From contig NW_004797378.1 of NCBI RefSeq assembly GCF_000002075.1, positions 1,130,490-1,194,489 on the forward strand: DNA of 64,000 bases, written 5' to 3'. The notes beneath the pieces are model-generated. The model did no database searches. It was not told the origin of the DNA and was given only the letters and a program-made list of their open reading frames with translations. Shown in pieces: positions 1 through 10,078 of this stretch. Within the stretch, counting starts at the first letter, position 1. Each line of letters begins with the position of its first letter. The translations under genes and the position numbers were made by a program. The DNA is from Aplysia californica (lineage: Eukaryota > Mollusca > Gastropoda > Aplysiida > Aplysiidae).

Positions 1-1000
1 AAATCAGTTCCCAAAGTGTGTTTTTCGTTATGTGCATGCTGAACTGTATAATAAAATGAATAAATACATTTTCAAAAATAGGGTGCAAATGTAATATAGA
101 CTTTTCTAATAATTGTTTATTGGTTTGATAAGAGTGAATATCACATAAGCATAGTCATCATGGGTAGGGTAAATAATAATCTACAAAGGAAAAAATGGGG
201 GCTCTCTTGGTCTAGAGGTGTTGGCCTCTCATTCAAATGTCCCGGGTTCGAATCCGGGAAGCGACCGAAAGATTTTGTTCGCTAAAATTGTTCCCTTTCA
301 CCTCCTTTCCTGCCCTCTAGCAAGGTTCTGTCGTCTGCTTTCGTCTCCTCTTTCTGCCCCTCCCCCCTCACCTCCTTTGCCCCCTCCTCTGGGCTCTTGA
401 CTCTTTCTGCAGCCTTTCTACTGTTTCTCTTTGGCTCCTTCTTACTGCTGACTTCCAGCCACACCCCTGATCTTCTAGTAGGAAAGATCTACACCTCGCC
501 TTCTCGGACAAGGGCGAAAAATTTCGGAGTTGCAAGTTGCGCACGTTAAAGATCCCTTGGTGGTCTAAAATCGATTTTAAAAATAGGCTTCGGCCGCCAC
601 CTGAGCAAAAACTCAAAATTTTCTACCAACTGAAAAAGTTTAATGTGTCCTGCGCGCTCATATGATCTTATGCAGTTACAAGTGCCGTAAAACACTTACC
701 AAAAATACGGGGAGAGATCTCCTAGTAAAAGGTGAGCCAACACTTGTCTTGCGGAGGCTATCTGCTCTTGATAATAATAACATTGATAAATAAATCAGAA
801 GCACGGCAACCACTAAGAAAAGGAGACACGGGAAATATCTATGTTAAAGCAGCACCATTCAATTTTGCCTTACATTTTCAGAACGAATCCACAACTGTAG
901 ACTGAATCTTGTTTTGACAAATGCGAGAGCCAGGAAAGTGCCAGTTTTCAATATTTACAGGGGCATCTCTTTGTTAAGCCACACTGGGAAAACGTAAGCA
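1..1000. repeat. Left copy of a segmental duplication (partner 16457-16950)
   Basis: Positions 1-190 and 709-1000 align with 16457-16950 in the same orientation. Both begin with AAATCAGTTCCC and share the later words TTGTCTTGCGGAG and ATCTGCTCTTG. The left copy is interrupted by a SINE at 200-700 that the right copy lacks. The right copy lies just 3' of the WDR59 stop codon, so this segment is probably old WDR59 downstream sequence carried in a tandem duplication. No coding capacity was seen. Confidence 0.75.
200..700 (+). mobile_element. tRNA-derived SINE, family 1, full length
   Basis: The head is tRNA-like, with an A box near 207-218 (TTGGTCTAGAGG) and a B box at 245-255 (GGTTCGAATCC). 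A pyrimidine-rich body follows, then a conserved tail that reads TCATATGATCTTATGCAG before AAACACTTACC. The element is flanked by an imperfect duplication of about ten bases (AAAAATGGGG on the left, AAAAATACGGGG on the right). The paralogous segment near 16650 shows the uninterrupted target. Related copies are at 6243-6763, 10550-11021 and 46651-46904. Confidence 0.85.
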
Positions 1001-1269
1001 AAGATCTTAGCTAGAACAGTAGATACGACCTATTGTAGAGAAAAACCTGAGCAAAGCTCAGTTTGGATTCTGAGAGGGGAGAGATTGCATGGATGCTATA
1101 TTCGCATTACGACAGCTATGCGAGAAAACCATCGAACACAGCAAATAATAGAACATTGTCTTTATAGACCAGGAGAAGACTTTTGACTGAGTGGATCATG
1201 CAAAACTGGAAGACGTTCGAAAAGTATGGCGTCAAAGGACAATTGGTAGATAATGTCAGAGCTCTATAT

Positions 1270-1515
1270 GGTCGCTTTTAAACACAAGGGGGTTATCCCG
1301 AAAAATGCTGTTTTTAGGAAATCGAAGGTAAAGTTTTTGGACCCTTGTTCAGTTTTTTAAAAAGACAAGGTGAGTTTTCTCTATAACCAAACAAATATAC
1401 ACACCAATGAAACCAAACTTCTCCTATAGGTAGGGCAATGCTCACTTTTGGAGTATGTCAAGATTTCTTGAGACTTCCGAAATCCGGGTTATCCCGCTTG
1501 TCCTTAAAAGCAACC
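1270..1515. mobile_element. MITE family B, inserted in the LINE relic
   Basis: The ends are inverted repeats: GGTCGCTTTTAA at the left and TTAAAAGCAACC at the right. They are flanked by the direct repeat ATAT (1266-1269 and 1516-1519). A second copy lies at 9864-10078 and shares the inner words AAACAAATATACACACCAATG and TTCTCCTAT (reverse strand there). Non-coding. The superfamily is unknown. Confidence 0.8.
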
Positions 1516-1710
1516 ATATACCAACAGCAGACGCTTAGTAAGAACAAAGGAAGGCAATGCAGACTGGTTCAAAATAAGATCTGGAGTACAAAAGGGATGC
1601 ATTTTTTTCTCCCTTCCTGTTTAAAATCTTTGTGGACACAATAATGCAAGACGTAAACCAAAGACCAAAAAGCCTAAAAGAACTTTTAATACTTCTATTT
1701 GCTGACGACC

Positions 1711-2144
1711 TGTGTCACGACGTGGTGGAATCAGGCGCTCGTCAGTTTGGGGGCATGTGGAGTTATTGGTATCCTCTGAAAGCTGATTTATTTGCCTTGC
1801 TTCTAATGAAATAAGTATCCATTTATCTTGAATAAAACTCCTGATGTTTGCAATTGAACGAAGTGAGGTCGCCTGGTTTCATTGAAGAAATTAGCGAGAA
1901 AATTGTCGCCAAAGTTTGGAAATTCCAATAGCTAAATAGTCTTTTTAAAAATTGACATATTTTGCGCATTTTATCAATGTTTTTCTGTAAAATTCACATG
2001 TAAATATGTTTTTATATGGAGATGTAAGATCTTAAGCTAAAAAATAAAATTTCGATAAAAATTTACAAGCTGGAGGGAAAATGCGCTGCTTCTGCAATTT
2101 CGTTATTTTGACGAGCGCCTGATTTCACCACGCTGCCTCACACA
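1711..2144. mobile_element. MITE family A, copy 1
   Basis: The terminal inverted repeats are about 33 bp. The left end reads TGTGTCACGACGTGGTGG and then GGCGCTCGTCA. The right end reads TGACGAGCGCC, then CACCACGCTGCCTCACACA. The element interrupts the FADDL block of the LINE relic. Other copies are at 21351-21760, 40959-41393 and 53870-54246. The interior is AT-rich and non-coding. Confidence 0.85.
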
Positions 2145-2514
2145 ATGTCTTATTCATCCAAACCAACAAAGCTTCCAGAATCACAATATAATGAACGGAA
2201 CAACAGTTGCAAAAAAATTGAAACAAAAATAAGCACATCAGAAACAGAAGTTAGGAAAGTGAGCCGCAACCATAGTTCCATGATTTTCCACGTCAATAGT
2301 AAACAACTGAAACAGATGAAGGGGTTTAAATAGATTGGCAACACTTTTTCTGAAATCGGATCCATAGACAGAGAAATGCGACATCAAAAAGCCAACGCTG
2401 TCCCCTACCAGCTCGCACCTCTCCTATCTCATCACAAAGCAGCTCCATGTACACAAAGAGACAACTTATTACTTCAATATTTATACCAACATTATGCGGT
2501 ATTTATCTTTGTCG

Positions 2515-2760
2515 AGATAACAACAGATAACAACTGATAACAACTGATAACAACAAATAACAACTGATAACAGCAAATAACAACAGACAACAACAAAATA
2601 ACAAATATCAACACAAACGTCCTAATTTAGTGTGTTTTTCCCGATGAATTGGTGGGGTACTTATTTTTGTCGAGTTAACAACAAATAACAACTGATAACA
2701 ACTGGTAACAATAAAATAACGACAAATATCAACACAAGCATCCTAATTTAGTTACTTTTA
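2515..2760. repeat. Degenerate AACAACTGAT-type tandem repeat in two blocks
   Basis: Units of ten bases such as GATAACAACT and AATAACAACA repeat from about 2515 to 2600 and again from about 2677 to 2730. Both blocks are preceded by TTTGTCGAG and followed by ATCAACACAA and TCCTAATTTAG. The whole 160-bp unit therefore appears to be duplicated. Confidence 0.75.
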
Positions 2761-3434
2761 CTTCGTTTTTAAGATAGTCAGTTGTTATTTGTTGTCAGCA
2801 TAACTATACCATTCGAATCTGTTATATTATCTCAAATCCTCAAAATACAAAGACATTCAGTGTTGCCAAGTGGCAGTGTTACTCTAGATTTGTTTAAATA
2901 CATGTTTACTAGGATTTTTTTTTTTTATCACAAAAAAATTAATTTGAAAATGACTTTAGAATGACGATTTAGGTAGAAGTTCAACTGGAATAAAGTTGAA
3001 CCGAGTCTGCCCACCATGTTTTTATTTATTTTTTTATTTATTTTTTTCAAATCTTGCCTTACCCTAACACTAGACGATGTTAGGCTACACCCCGAGGTCC
3101 ACCTATCCACTTTCGAAGAAAATACACATTTATTGATAAGTTCAGAACGGGTAATTCAGACATGTATCAACGGCACGAGATTTTGACTGCAGATTCATAG
3201 AAACAGAAAAAGACCTTACTTAAATTGATTCTAGATTCATTACATATTACAGGTCCTGCTGTGATGGAAGATGGATGTGAAGAGGACTGCTTTTTTCTAT
3301 AATATTATATACGGCCTAAATAAGGTCAGGTGGGGAGGGGGGGGCGAGCTATAGGCTATATGTGGCCTAAATAAGGTAAATGAAGGTGGTTTAGCTTATC
3401 TAGGCTATATGTGGCCTAAATAAGGTCACCCTAT
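2761..3434. other. Non-coding interval with a short tandem repeat
   Basis: No gene signal was seen. Between about 3305 and 3426 the motif GGCCTAAATAAGGT occurs three times, each preceded by TATAYG- or TATATGT-like sequence, next to a G-run. The rest is AT-rich sequence without recognisable repeats. Confidence 0.5.
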
Positions 3435-4272
3435 TTGGTATTCATTTGACCCCCTTCACCCTATGATCTAGATACCCAGTTGTGAACACTTGTATACGTG
3501 AGGCAGAGACTGTTCTTCAAGATTCAGTGAGGTTTTGACGGGTACAGACTTACTACCATACCGCTGGTAAACAATAATATAGAAAATATTGTTAAAATAA
3601 TTAATTTCATACCATTCTGACAAATATCTTGCATCATGAAAACCTTTTACTATATTTAGCTTTTTGAGTCTGTTAGTCAAGGCGAGCAAGGGTTGGTTTA
3701 ATTTGAATAAATAGAAGTGCATCCACTATCCACCCGACAAAGATCCTTTAGCTCGGGGAAAAGGCAAAACAGACAGATAGAAACAACAAACAGCAGTAGA
3801 CCTTACAGTAGCATTCTCCAAACATCTACTGAAAAAAGATAAGCATCAAGAGACACAACCACAGTGTAGAGTTTAAATGCACCTCTCAATTTCTAGGGTT
3901 ATGTAAGTTTAAGTGGTATGACCCCCTTATTCAACATCCATCTCCTGTAGAACCGAGACAGGTGGACAGCCTCGAAATCTCCTCAAACAGAACAAGTACA
4001 AGAATGCCCCACTAGGGATTCTAACAGGGCTCATGCGCACCATAGCCCAGCATGAAATCAACTGAGCTTAAGACACACCCATGACACAACTAAGAAATAT
4101 AAAGAAATACACTACAACTTCAACAAATCAATATGTTAAATAGTACGCCTGTAAAAAAGAAGACATGACAAGTACATAAAGATTCGTTGCCTGCACCACG
4201 TCCTTCTGTCCAATTTTCATGGCCCTCGCATCATTGTGGTCATAAGTGCCCTGAAATTCCTGCAAATCTTGC
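3435..4272. repeat. Segmental duplication copy of a WDR59 intron plus exon (partner 41650-44179)
   Basis: The sequence aligns in order and orientation with 41650-44179, for example CCCAGTTGTGAACACT, TAATTTCAT.CCATTCTGACA and TAACAGGGCTCAT. It lacks two insertions present in the partner: a TTAA-flanked element (41771-42068) and a hAT-like element (42500-43970). It therefore preserves the pre-insertion state. Its right end is a dead copy of a WDR59 exon (4191-4272). Confidence 0.85.
4191..4272 (-). pseudogene. Dead duplicate of WDR59 exon 8
   Basis: This 82-nt stretch aligns without gaps with the functional exon at 44098-44179. It still reads open in the same frame, with AMKIGQKDVVQ matching AMKIGRKDLVQ. 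The donor has become GC instead of GT, and the acceptor AG is gone, replaced by a G-run. No other WDR59 exon is found nearby, so the copy cannot be part of a working gene. It is the key evidence that the left end of the window once held a second WDR59 copy. Confidence 0.85.
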
Positions 4273-4907
4273 CCCCCAAAATACATAAATAAAAGTCATC
4301 AAAACATGCACGTGGTGAGATCCATTGTCTTTTAGTCTTTCTATATTACTTTTAGGAAGCAACATATCATACACACAAAAAGAGCAGGAACAAAGATTGC
4401 ATAGAACTTCTATTCAAGAATATATTTTTAAAATGTACATACTTTATGTCCCCATCAACACAATTCAGATCATCCAGAAACTCACGGAGCCAACCCAAGC
4501 TGAGAGCAATACAACATCCCAGCAGAAAGACCGAGATACTTTATACTACAAATTCAGGAACTAAACTCAGGCCATCCATGTGCGACGACAAAGTAATTTC
4601 AGTGAGAACTCTGGGGTCACATAACGTGGCTATTGGTGATCAGAGATAAACAAGGTCACACAGATTTTGCTTGTTGATACACATATCTCTCCATTAGCAA
4701 GCTGTTCTCCCTCACGAAGTCAGGGCCTGCAAACCCATTTCAGTGTTGTACATCCATTTTCATTATCACCAAAAATCAAATTATACAGATATCAGTCTAT
4801 ATTATGTTGCCTCTTTTCCTTTGATACACGGGAAACGAAACGGCAGGAATCTGCAAACATGCACATTTTAATCATGGTAATTATACATAGATGAGCTATC
4901 CAACCTG

Positions 4908-4916
4908 TATAAATAT
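4908..4916 (+). promoter_or_regulatory. TATA box of cysteine-rich gene 1
   Basis: TATAAATAT lies 87 bp upstream of the ATG at 4995. The same box with the same flanks (CCTGTATAAATATAAACTGA) is kept at 62714 in the paralogue. Conservation in both copies supports its use as a core promoter. Confidence 0.7.
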
Positions 4917-4994
4917 AAACTGACAGCTGTTAACGCCCCAATTATTACTCGTGTTTTCGAACCAGCACACAGTCAACACCGCTCAAGATACATT

Positions 4995-5084
4995 ATGAAG
5001 GTCCTACTCTCTACACTGACCCTCATCATGATGATAGGCTTTAGTCACCAACAGATATGTAGGCGAAGGAACAGGGAATGTCAG
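4995..5084 (+). CDS. Cysteine-rich gene 1, exon 1 (signal peptide)
   Basis: The exon encodes the signal peptide and the first two cysteines (C22, C29) of repeat 1. It starts at the ATG conserved in the paralogue and ends TGTCAG before the donor GTAAAC, phase 0. The ATG lies 87 bp after the TATA box, which fits a short 5' leader. Confidence 0.88.
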
Positions 5085-8000
5085 GTAAACTTACACATAG
5101 AAAAAAATGGAACAACATTGTACTCTTTGTTCATTACAGCAAGCTAAACCTAATGATTTTACCACCATAAAGATATCTAATATTTTAGCTAAGGGTCTTG
5201 AAAGTTTATTCAGGCCCAATTTGTTGCAATTTTTTCTTAAATTATTTTTAAAAATTTATGGGAGAGGGGGGGGGGGGAAAAAGAACAGACAAGTGCCAGT
5301 TCTAACTGGTCTGGGGGGGGGGTGACAACGTTCTCCGATTACAAATGCTTTGTATGATTCACCTCGCTTCATTTTGCTGAAATCTGCATTCATGTAATGA
5401 AATTGCTAGGCACATGGGTATAACAAACCATCTAGACATCAGTATTTCAATAACAGGTTTTGAGGAATCAGGACAGGAACGTTAAAGGGACAAAAAAAGA
5501 AAGCCCAGATTTCATGTTCAACCATAAACTATTCTAAAAAATTAAGTTCTCTGAAACTGCGAGGCCCTTTGAATTACAAAACTGACTCTTTTCCTTCTAA
5601 AACATGGAACCAATCTTTAATGTCAGTGGCGCCGCCCAACAACCTTCAGATATGCCGACAACATATGTTTAATTGCACATTCAGAAAAGGGCCTTCCATT
5701 GTTTCGAAATATTTGTGGGATGGAAAGATAAAATAAGAGGTTATTTTTAAATGCTCAGAAACTAAAACTGTAAGTCCGATTTGTAATCTTGTAAGCAAAG
5801 GTGAAAAAATTCAGCACATAAAACATTTCAGATGTCAAGGTTTTACAGTATATCATGACATTCAATGCTATGTGTACCCCGGAAATAAAACAGAAAAATT
5901 GCAATGGCTAAAGATAGGTTTTTTATCATCTCACTGAAGACCAAAAGAAGAGTTTTAAAAGGCAGTGTGTGGCCAACCCCTCTCTGTGGCTGTGCAGCTG
6001 TGAATGCTGACCAAAGACAGACACAATACTTAAAGAAAAAAAAGAGTGTTTGCATAAGAGACCATTGGAGGGAAAAGAAATCAAATAAGATAGCGTGAAG
6101 GAAGCATGAAGGGGTGCTCACTAATAAAAACAATAAGAAAAAGACAAATACAGTGTCTGGACATTCGAATAAAGGCCTCCAACACCTTGTTCTAACTGGA
6201 AACACTGAAGGCAAAAATATACCGGGCAAGACCAGGAACTTATGTTTTTGTTTTTGTAAAGTGTTTTACGGCGCTCGCAACTGCATAACTGAGCGCGCGG
6301 GACACACCTTATGTTTTCAGTTGATTGGAAATTTTGAATTTTGCCCGGGTGGCGGCCGAAGCCTACTCTTATCGATTTTAGACCACCAAGGGATCTTTAA
6401 CGTGCGCAACTTGCACACGGGCCCTCCGGGATTTTTCGCCCTTGTCCGAGAAGGCTAGGTGTAGATCTTTCCTACCAGAAGATCAGGGGTGTGGCAGAAA
6501 GACAGCTGTAAGAAGGAGTCAAGGAGTAGCAGTAGAAAGGCTGCAGAAAGAGACAGGAGCCCAGAGGAGGGGGCAAAGGAGGTGAGGGGGTGGGGGTAGA
6601 AAGTGGAATTGAAAGCAGACAACAGAACATTGCTAGAGAGCAAGAAAGGACTAGAAAGGAGACAAATTTAGAGAAGAAAATTTTTCGGTCGCTACCCGGA
6701 TTCAAACCCGGGACCTTTAAATGAGAGGCCAACATCTTAACCTCTAGGCCACGAAAGCCCTTTCCAGGAACTTAGGAAAACGAACTGATGGGTGACAGGG
6801 ACTGATCAGGAAAGAGTTAGTTTTTATAGAGCATCAGAGCAGAGAAATAAGTGGCAAGCCATGACTGTCCATGTTTGTTTCCGATTTGCCACTTCATGAG
6901 GATTATAAGACTGTTACGGATAAAAAAAACCCAGCAGATGCAAATACCCAATTCCTACTTGAATGGGGTTAGGAAAAAACATGTAAAGAGTCTTTCCCAA
7001 GAATTTATCTCTTCCAGAGCAGCCAACAATCAAACAGCTTGTTTGAGTTAAAGAGAAGGCGATAATCCAGCACAGAAGAAGCAGGATAGACAGACCAACA
7101 ACACACAGATAGTGCACAAATACGCCCTACATGTGGCACCCTTAAACCACTCACTGTGATAATGTTCTGCCCTCTAACTCAAACAAATAACATGTTGCCT
7201 TCACTATTCAGGTTGGGAGAAACCAGTGCTGCGACAACTTGGTCTGCAGGCAAAAGAATCTGGGATCTTCTAGAACAACATGTCAGTTGAGAGATACAGT
7301 AGGCCAATGCAGGGCAGAAGACCAGGCATGCGACACAGACCTCAACTCCAGATGTTGCGCAGGTAACTTGGTTATTGTTGTCCTGGTAACTAATCACACT
7401 GTCTCAACAGACGTTTGCCTGATTAATTAAGTTCTAAGCCCTTTTAGCACAGTGTAACGTTTCCATGAAAAAGAACAGAGGAAACTTCAGGAATTGTGTT
7501 TGGTTATTCTGAGAACCATCCAATGAAAAGAAGTTGGTGATTGTACAGGTTTAACTCAACTTTCAACGCAGTAAGGTTATTGAAGAGATACTAAAGTGGA
7601 AAAGAATACTTTTCATCTATCTACGTTTATCTCGGCTAAAAGTTTTAGTAAAACGTGCTTGTTATTAGGGACATTACTGAGCTCTGTTTTACAATGATTA
7701 TGGGAGATTCTGAGTCAATACGTTCAGATGGGCATAAAAGCAAGCCTGGTTTATAATAATATATATGGTTGGATCAGTCTTTTCTGTGATTTCCAGTGAG
7801 TGTGAAATACATCTTCCACCTCAAACAAAGGTAAAAGTATAGATGTATGCAGTGTCGAAGTTTTGCCTCTCAAAAATAATATTTGATACATGAGACACAC
7901 TGCCCGAAGTCACCCCTCTTTGTCCGAAGTTTCCCTCACGTTTATCCGATATCTTCCGCAAAGTGGGGTGGTTTCGGACATCTTAATGGTATATCTGATA

Positions 8001-8966
8001 GAACACTGGCGGTAAAACCTGATGGTGCAAGAAGCTGATATCGCAAGTGGCGATGCTCAAATGGCTTACAATAATGGTGAAACGTCTTTAGGGGGAGGGG
8101 GGGCCTGAAGCACGCAGCAGAACCAAATGTAAAAAATGTCCGAAGCCTACCCGCTCTCCCCCATATTGTCTACAAAAGGAAATCCTTTTTTAATCTTTGC
8201 TTTAAATAAAGGATATAAAATGTCACATGTTTTTACGTAGCGCAGTTCCCAACCTGTCCCCGTCGTATTGTGCAAAAGAAATTCTGAAATTATACAAACT
8301 GAGCCCAAAAATGTGAAATTATGCGATTCTGTTAATTTTAACAAAGAATGATAAAGGAAAATAATCAGAAATTATGAAAAAAATTATAACAACCCAAAAA
8401 TGTGAAATTATGCGATTCTGTTAATTTTAACAAAGAATGATAAAGGAAAATAATCAGAAATTATGAAAAAAATTATAACAATTTTGCTAAATTTGGCGAG
8501 TGCATAAAACCACGGGGACAGCCGAACCCCCACCCCCCCCCCCCCCCCCCAAAAAAAAATAACCAGGTAATTTGAACATTCAAGATGTAAAGAAGAGACA
8601 GGCCAAGCAATAACACCCCCCCCCCCCCAACCAACGCTTGCTAGGTAGGCCTACACCCATCAAAAAGTAAAGTTTTCCCTTTCCTTCTCGGCAGGTTTGG
8701 TATGCGAGAGAAACACTTTGGGTGTTAACAGATGCAGACAGATCGGCCTATGTAAAACCGTCGGCGATTCCTGTACTCCTGGCCTAACGAGTGAGTGCTG
8801 CTCTGAACTGACCTGTCAGCAGAAGCGAGGAGCCACCCTGGGGTACGAGTGCCAACCCAACTGTAAGGGAAGTAACGAGAAGTGTACGATTGGCGTCAAC
8901 AACTGCTGCCCCCCTTATAGGTGCAAGCAAAAGGGCGGACTAGCCGGAACTGTGTGTCTTCTCTAA
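4995..8966 (+). CDS. Secreted protein with four inhibitor-cystine-knot-type repeats (three exons)
   Basis: Exons 4995-5084, 7212-7362 and 8695-8966 join in phase (0, then 1) to 170 codons plus TAA. All introns are GT-AG. Residues 1-18 are a typical signal peptide (MKVLLSTLTLIMMIGFSH). The mature part holds 24 cysteines and nothing else of note. They form four tandem units with the pattern C-x6-C-x6/7-CC-x4-C-x9..11-C: C22-C54, C63-C94, C100-C133 and C137-C168. This spacing is that of the inhibitor cystine knot (knottin) fold. A secreted, disulfide-rich peptide protein is well supported. Its role (defence, mucus, signalling, channel modulation) is not shown by the sequence. I do not recognise a named orthologue. 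An AATAAA follows at 9119. A paralogue begins at 62800. Confidence 0.85.
5085..7211 (+). other. Intron 1 of cysteine-rich gene 1
   Basis: The first 570 bp match intron 1 of the paralogue. The rest contains a full-length minus-strand SINE (6243-6763). A G-run is near 5267 and another is near 5311. Between about 5660 and 6230 no gene signal was seen. The open frame on the minus strand at 5843-6229 has no family resemblance. Confidence 0.7.
6243..6763 (-). mobile_element. tRNA-derived SINE, family 1, full length, minus orientation
   Basis: The tail (GTAAAGTGTTTTACGGCGC) is at the left. The B box complement (GGATTCAAACCC) is near 6700 and the A box complement (CCTCTAGGCCACG) near 6741. An 11-bp perfect target-site duplication CCAGGAACTTA lies at 6232-6242 and 6764-6774. 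Confidence 0.9.
7212..7362 (+). CDS. Cysteine-rich gene 1, exon 2
   Basis: The exon encodes the rest of knot repeat 1 and the first four cysteines of repeat 2, ending RCCAG with phase 1. The acceptor is CTATTCAG and the donor GTAACT. The intron positions fall inside repeats 1 and 2 at different places, so the repeats are not simple exon duplicates. Confidence 0.88.
7363..8694 (+). other. Intron 2 of cysteine-rich gene 1
   Basis: The intron is AT-rich. It holds an 89-bp perfect tandem duplication (8304-8481), followed by long C and A homopolymers (near 8525-8557 and 8616). No gene or recognised transposon was seen between 7363 and 8300. Confidence 0.7.
8304..8481. repeat. Perfect 89-bp tandem duplication
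   Basis: The unit beginning CCCAAAAATGTGAAATTATG at 8304 is repeated from 8393 without a visible mismatch. The identity suggests a very recent duplication, or an assembly artefact. Confidence 0.95.
8695..8966 (+). CDS. Cysteine-rich gene 1, exon 3
   Basis: The exon encodes the end of knot repeat 2 and all of repeats 3 and 4, and stops with TAA at 8964-8966. The acceptor is TTCTCGGCAG. Repeat 4 ends C157-x10-C168 and is followed by only two residues. It is the longest uninterrupted coding stretch of this gene. Confidence 0.88.
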
Positions 8967-9118
8967 ACAGCAAAAGCCCTGACAAACCCAACTGTCGTCA
9001 AGAAAATCCAGTAGGAGGCCCCTGAGTCAAATGGAAGTGATGACTGATGAAAGCATCGGCTGCATGGGACAGGATTTCCTGTCTAACAGAAACCTTTAGA
9101 AGATCTACTGACCAGTTG

Positions 9119-9124
9119 AATAAA
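9119..9124 (+). terminator. Polyadenylation signal of cysteine-rich gene 1
   Basis: AATAAA lies 153 bp after the stop codon, followed by a T-rich stretch. No competing signal was seen between the stop and this site. Confidence 0.7.
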
Positions 9125-9149
9125 GAAATTTATTGTAAAAATGATCAGA

Positions 9150-9863
9150 TTTCTTTGCCTTGAAGCTTGTTTACTTACATTGGTTTCTTCTAGTACAAGA
9201 AAGGAGTAGAACAATGACACAAAAATGGTCATTTAATGCAAGAGAGAGCAAGACAGACAAAACAAAACAAAGCAAAAACACTAGCTGCGACACTTGCACT
9301 TTTATTTCTCTTCCCAGGCTACCATCCTTGTGATTGGCTGCTCACATCCGATGGCTACACCCACATTGATTAATTATACAACCTTGAAAAAAATATGAGG
9401 TAGATTGTTTAATGTCATAATCAAATCAGTCGCATTATTATGCCAAAAATGGTTGTTTTTGCCCTTCAAAGTCCAAGGAGAAAATGGATGGTGATCGATG
9501 AGGCCAAGAATATGCACAATCCTACAGACGGTCATTACTTTGCTCACGTGGAGATGTCTAGATGGTCTTGGGAGGAGCTGTTATAATGGGGTTGTGCAGT
9601 GTTTGTGTACTATAAAACGTGGGGAGTATGGCGGGGCTCAGATGTACATGTAAATGGGGGCGCACTGGCCATACCGTTGTATGAAAGAAGGCCCACATGT
9701 TTGACATGCCTGAAACCTCTGTCGTGAGTTGTAGTACTATATTACCACTTGAGACCAAATGACTCACCCATCACAACAACCCTCCCCCCACCCTTTTTTC
9801 CACAAATTACCAAAAAATGGATGACATGGTTCAAAGGGCTGGACTCTGCAAAAGATGAAGCAT
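9150..9863. other. Intergenic interval, no gene seen
   Basis: No exon-like or repeat-family sequence was recognised. The open frames here are short and have no protein-like composition. Confidence 0.4.
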
Positions 9864-10078
9864 TAGTCGCTTCTACGGACAAGCGGGCTCTGACCCGCAT
9901 TTCGGGGGTTTCCAGAAATCCAATAGGAGAAGTATGATTTCATTGGTGTGTATATTTGTTTGGTTATAGAGAAAACTATCCTTGTTTTTTAATAAACTGA
10001 AGGAGGGGGGAAAATTTCACCTTCAATTATCTCATAACAGCATTTTTTCGGGATAGCCCGTTGTGCTTAAAAGCGACC
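9864..10078. mobile_element. MITE family B, copy 2
   Basis: This is the reverse orientation of the copy at 1270-1515. The left end is AGTCGCTTCTACGGACAAGC and the right end GGATAGCCCGTTGTGCTTAA then AAGCGACC. The inner words CATTGGTGTGTATATTTGTT and ATAGAGAAAACT are shared. Confidence 0.75.

Larger units (their letters stand above)
1020..2500 (+). mobile_element. Non-LTR retrotransposon (LINE) reverse-transcriptase relic, split by two MITEs
   Basis: Three stretches read as one RT domain once two nested MITEs (1270-1515 and 1711-2144) are set aside. The first, about 1060-1270, encodes DAIFALRQLCEKTIEH followed by a FIDQEK-type block. The second, 1516-1710, encodes SGVQKGC and then LLFADDL, the catalytic-loop block. 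The third, 2145-2500, encodes QMKGF, a degenerate YLG-type block, and IDREMRHQKANAV. Several stops and frame changes show that it is dead. No endonuclease part was found, so the 5' end is lost. The clade cannot be assigned from this fragment. Confidence 0.7.
4555..5660. repeat. Duplicated promoter, exon 1 and intron start of the cysteine-rich gene (partner 62365-63690)
   Basis: Long collinear matches run through the upstream region (for example GATCAGAGATAAACAAGGTC and TCCATTAGCAAGCTGTTCTC), the TATA box, exon 1 and about 570 bp of intron 1 (for example GAATCAGGACAGGAAC). The interruptions are mostly homopolymer and low-complexity differences. The two copies lie 58 kb apart in direct orientation. 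Confidence 0.9.

Noticed and set aside
200-272. Possible genuine tRNA gene at the left end
   Set aside because: It is the head of SINE family 1. The same head is repeated at 6700, 10980 and 46651 with SINE bodies or tails.
5843-6229. 128-residue minus-strand open frame in intron 1 of the peptide gene
   Set aside because: Hydrophobic random-looking composition, no family match, and it overlaps duplicated intron and SINE flank.
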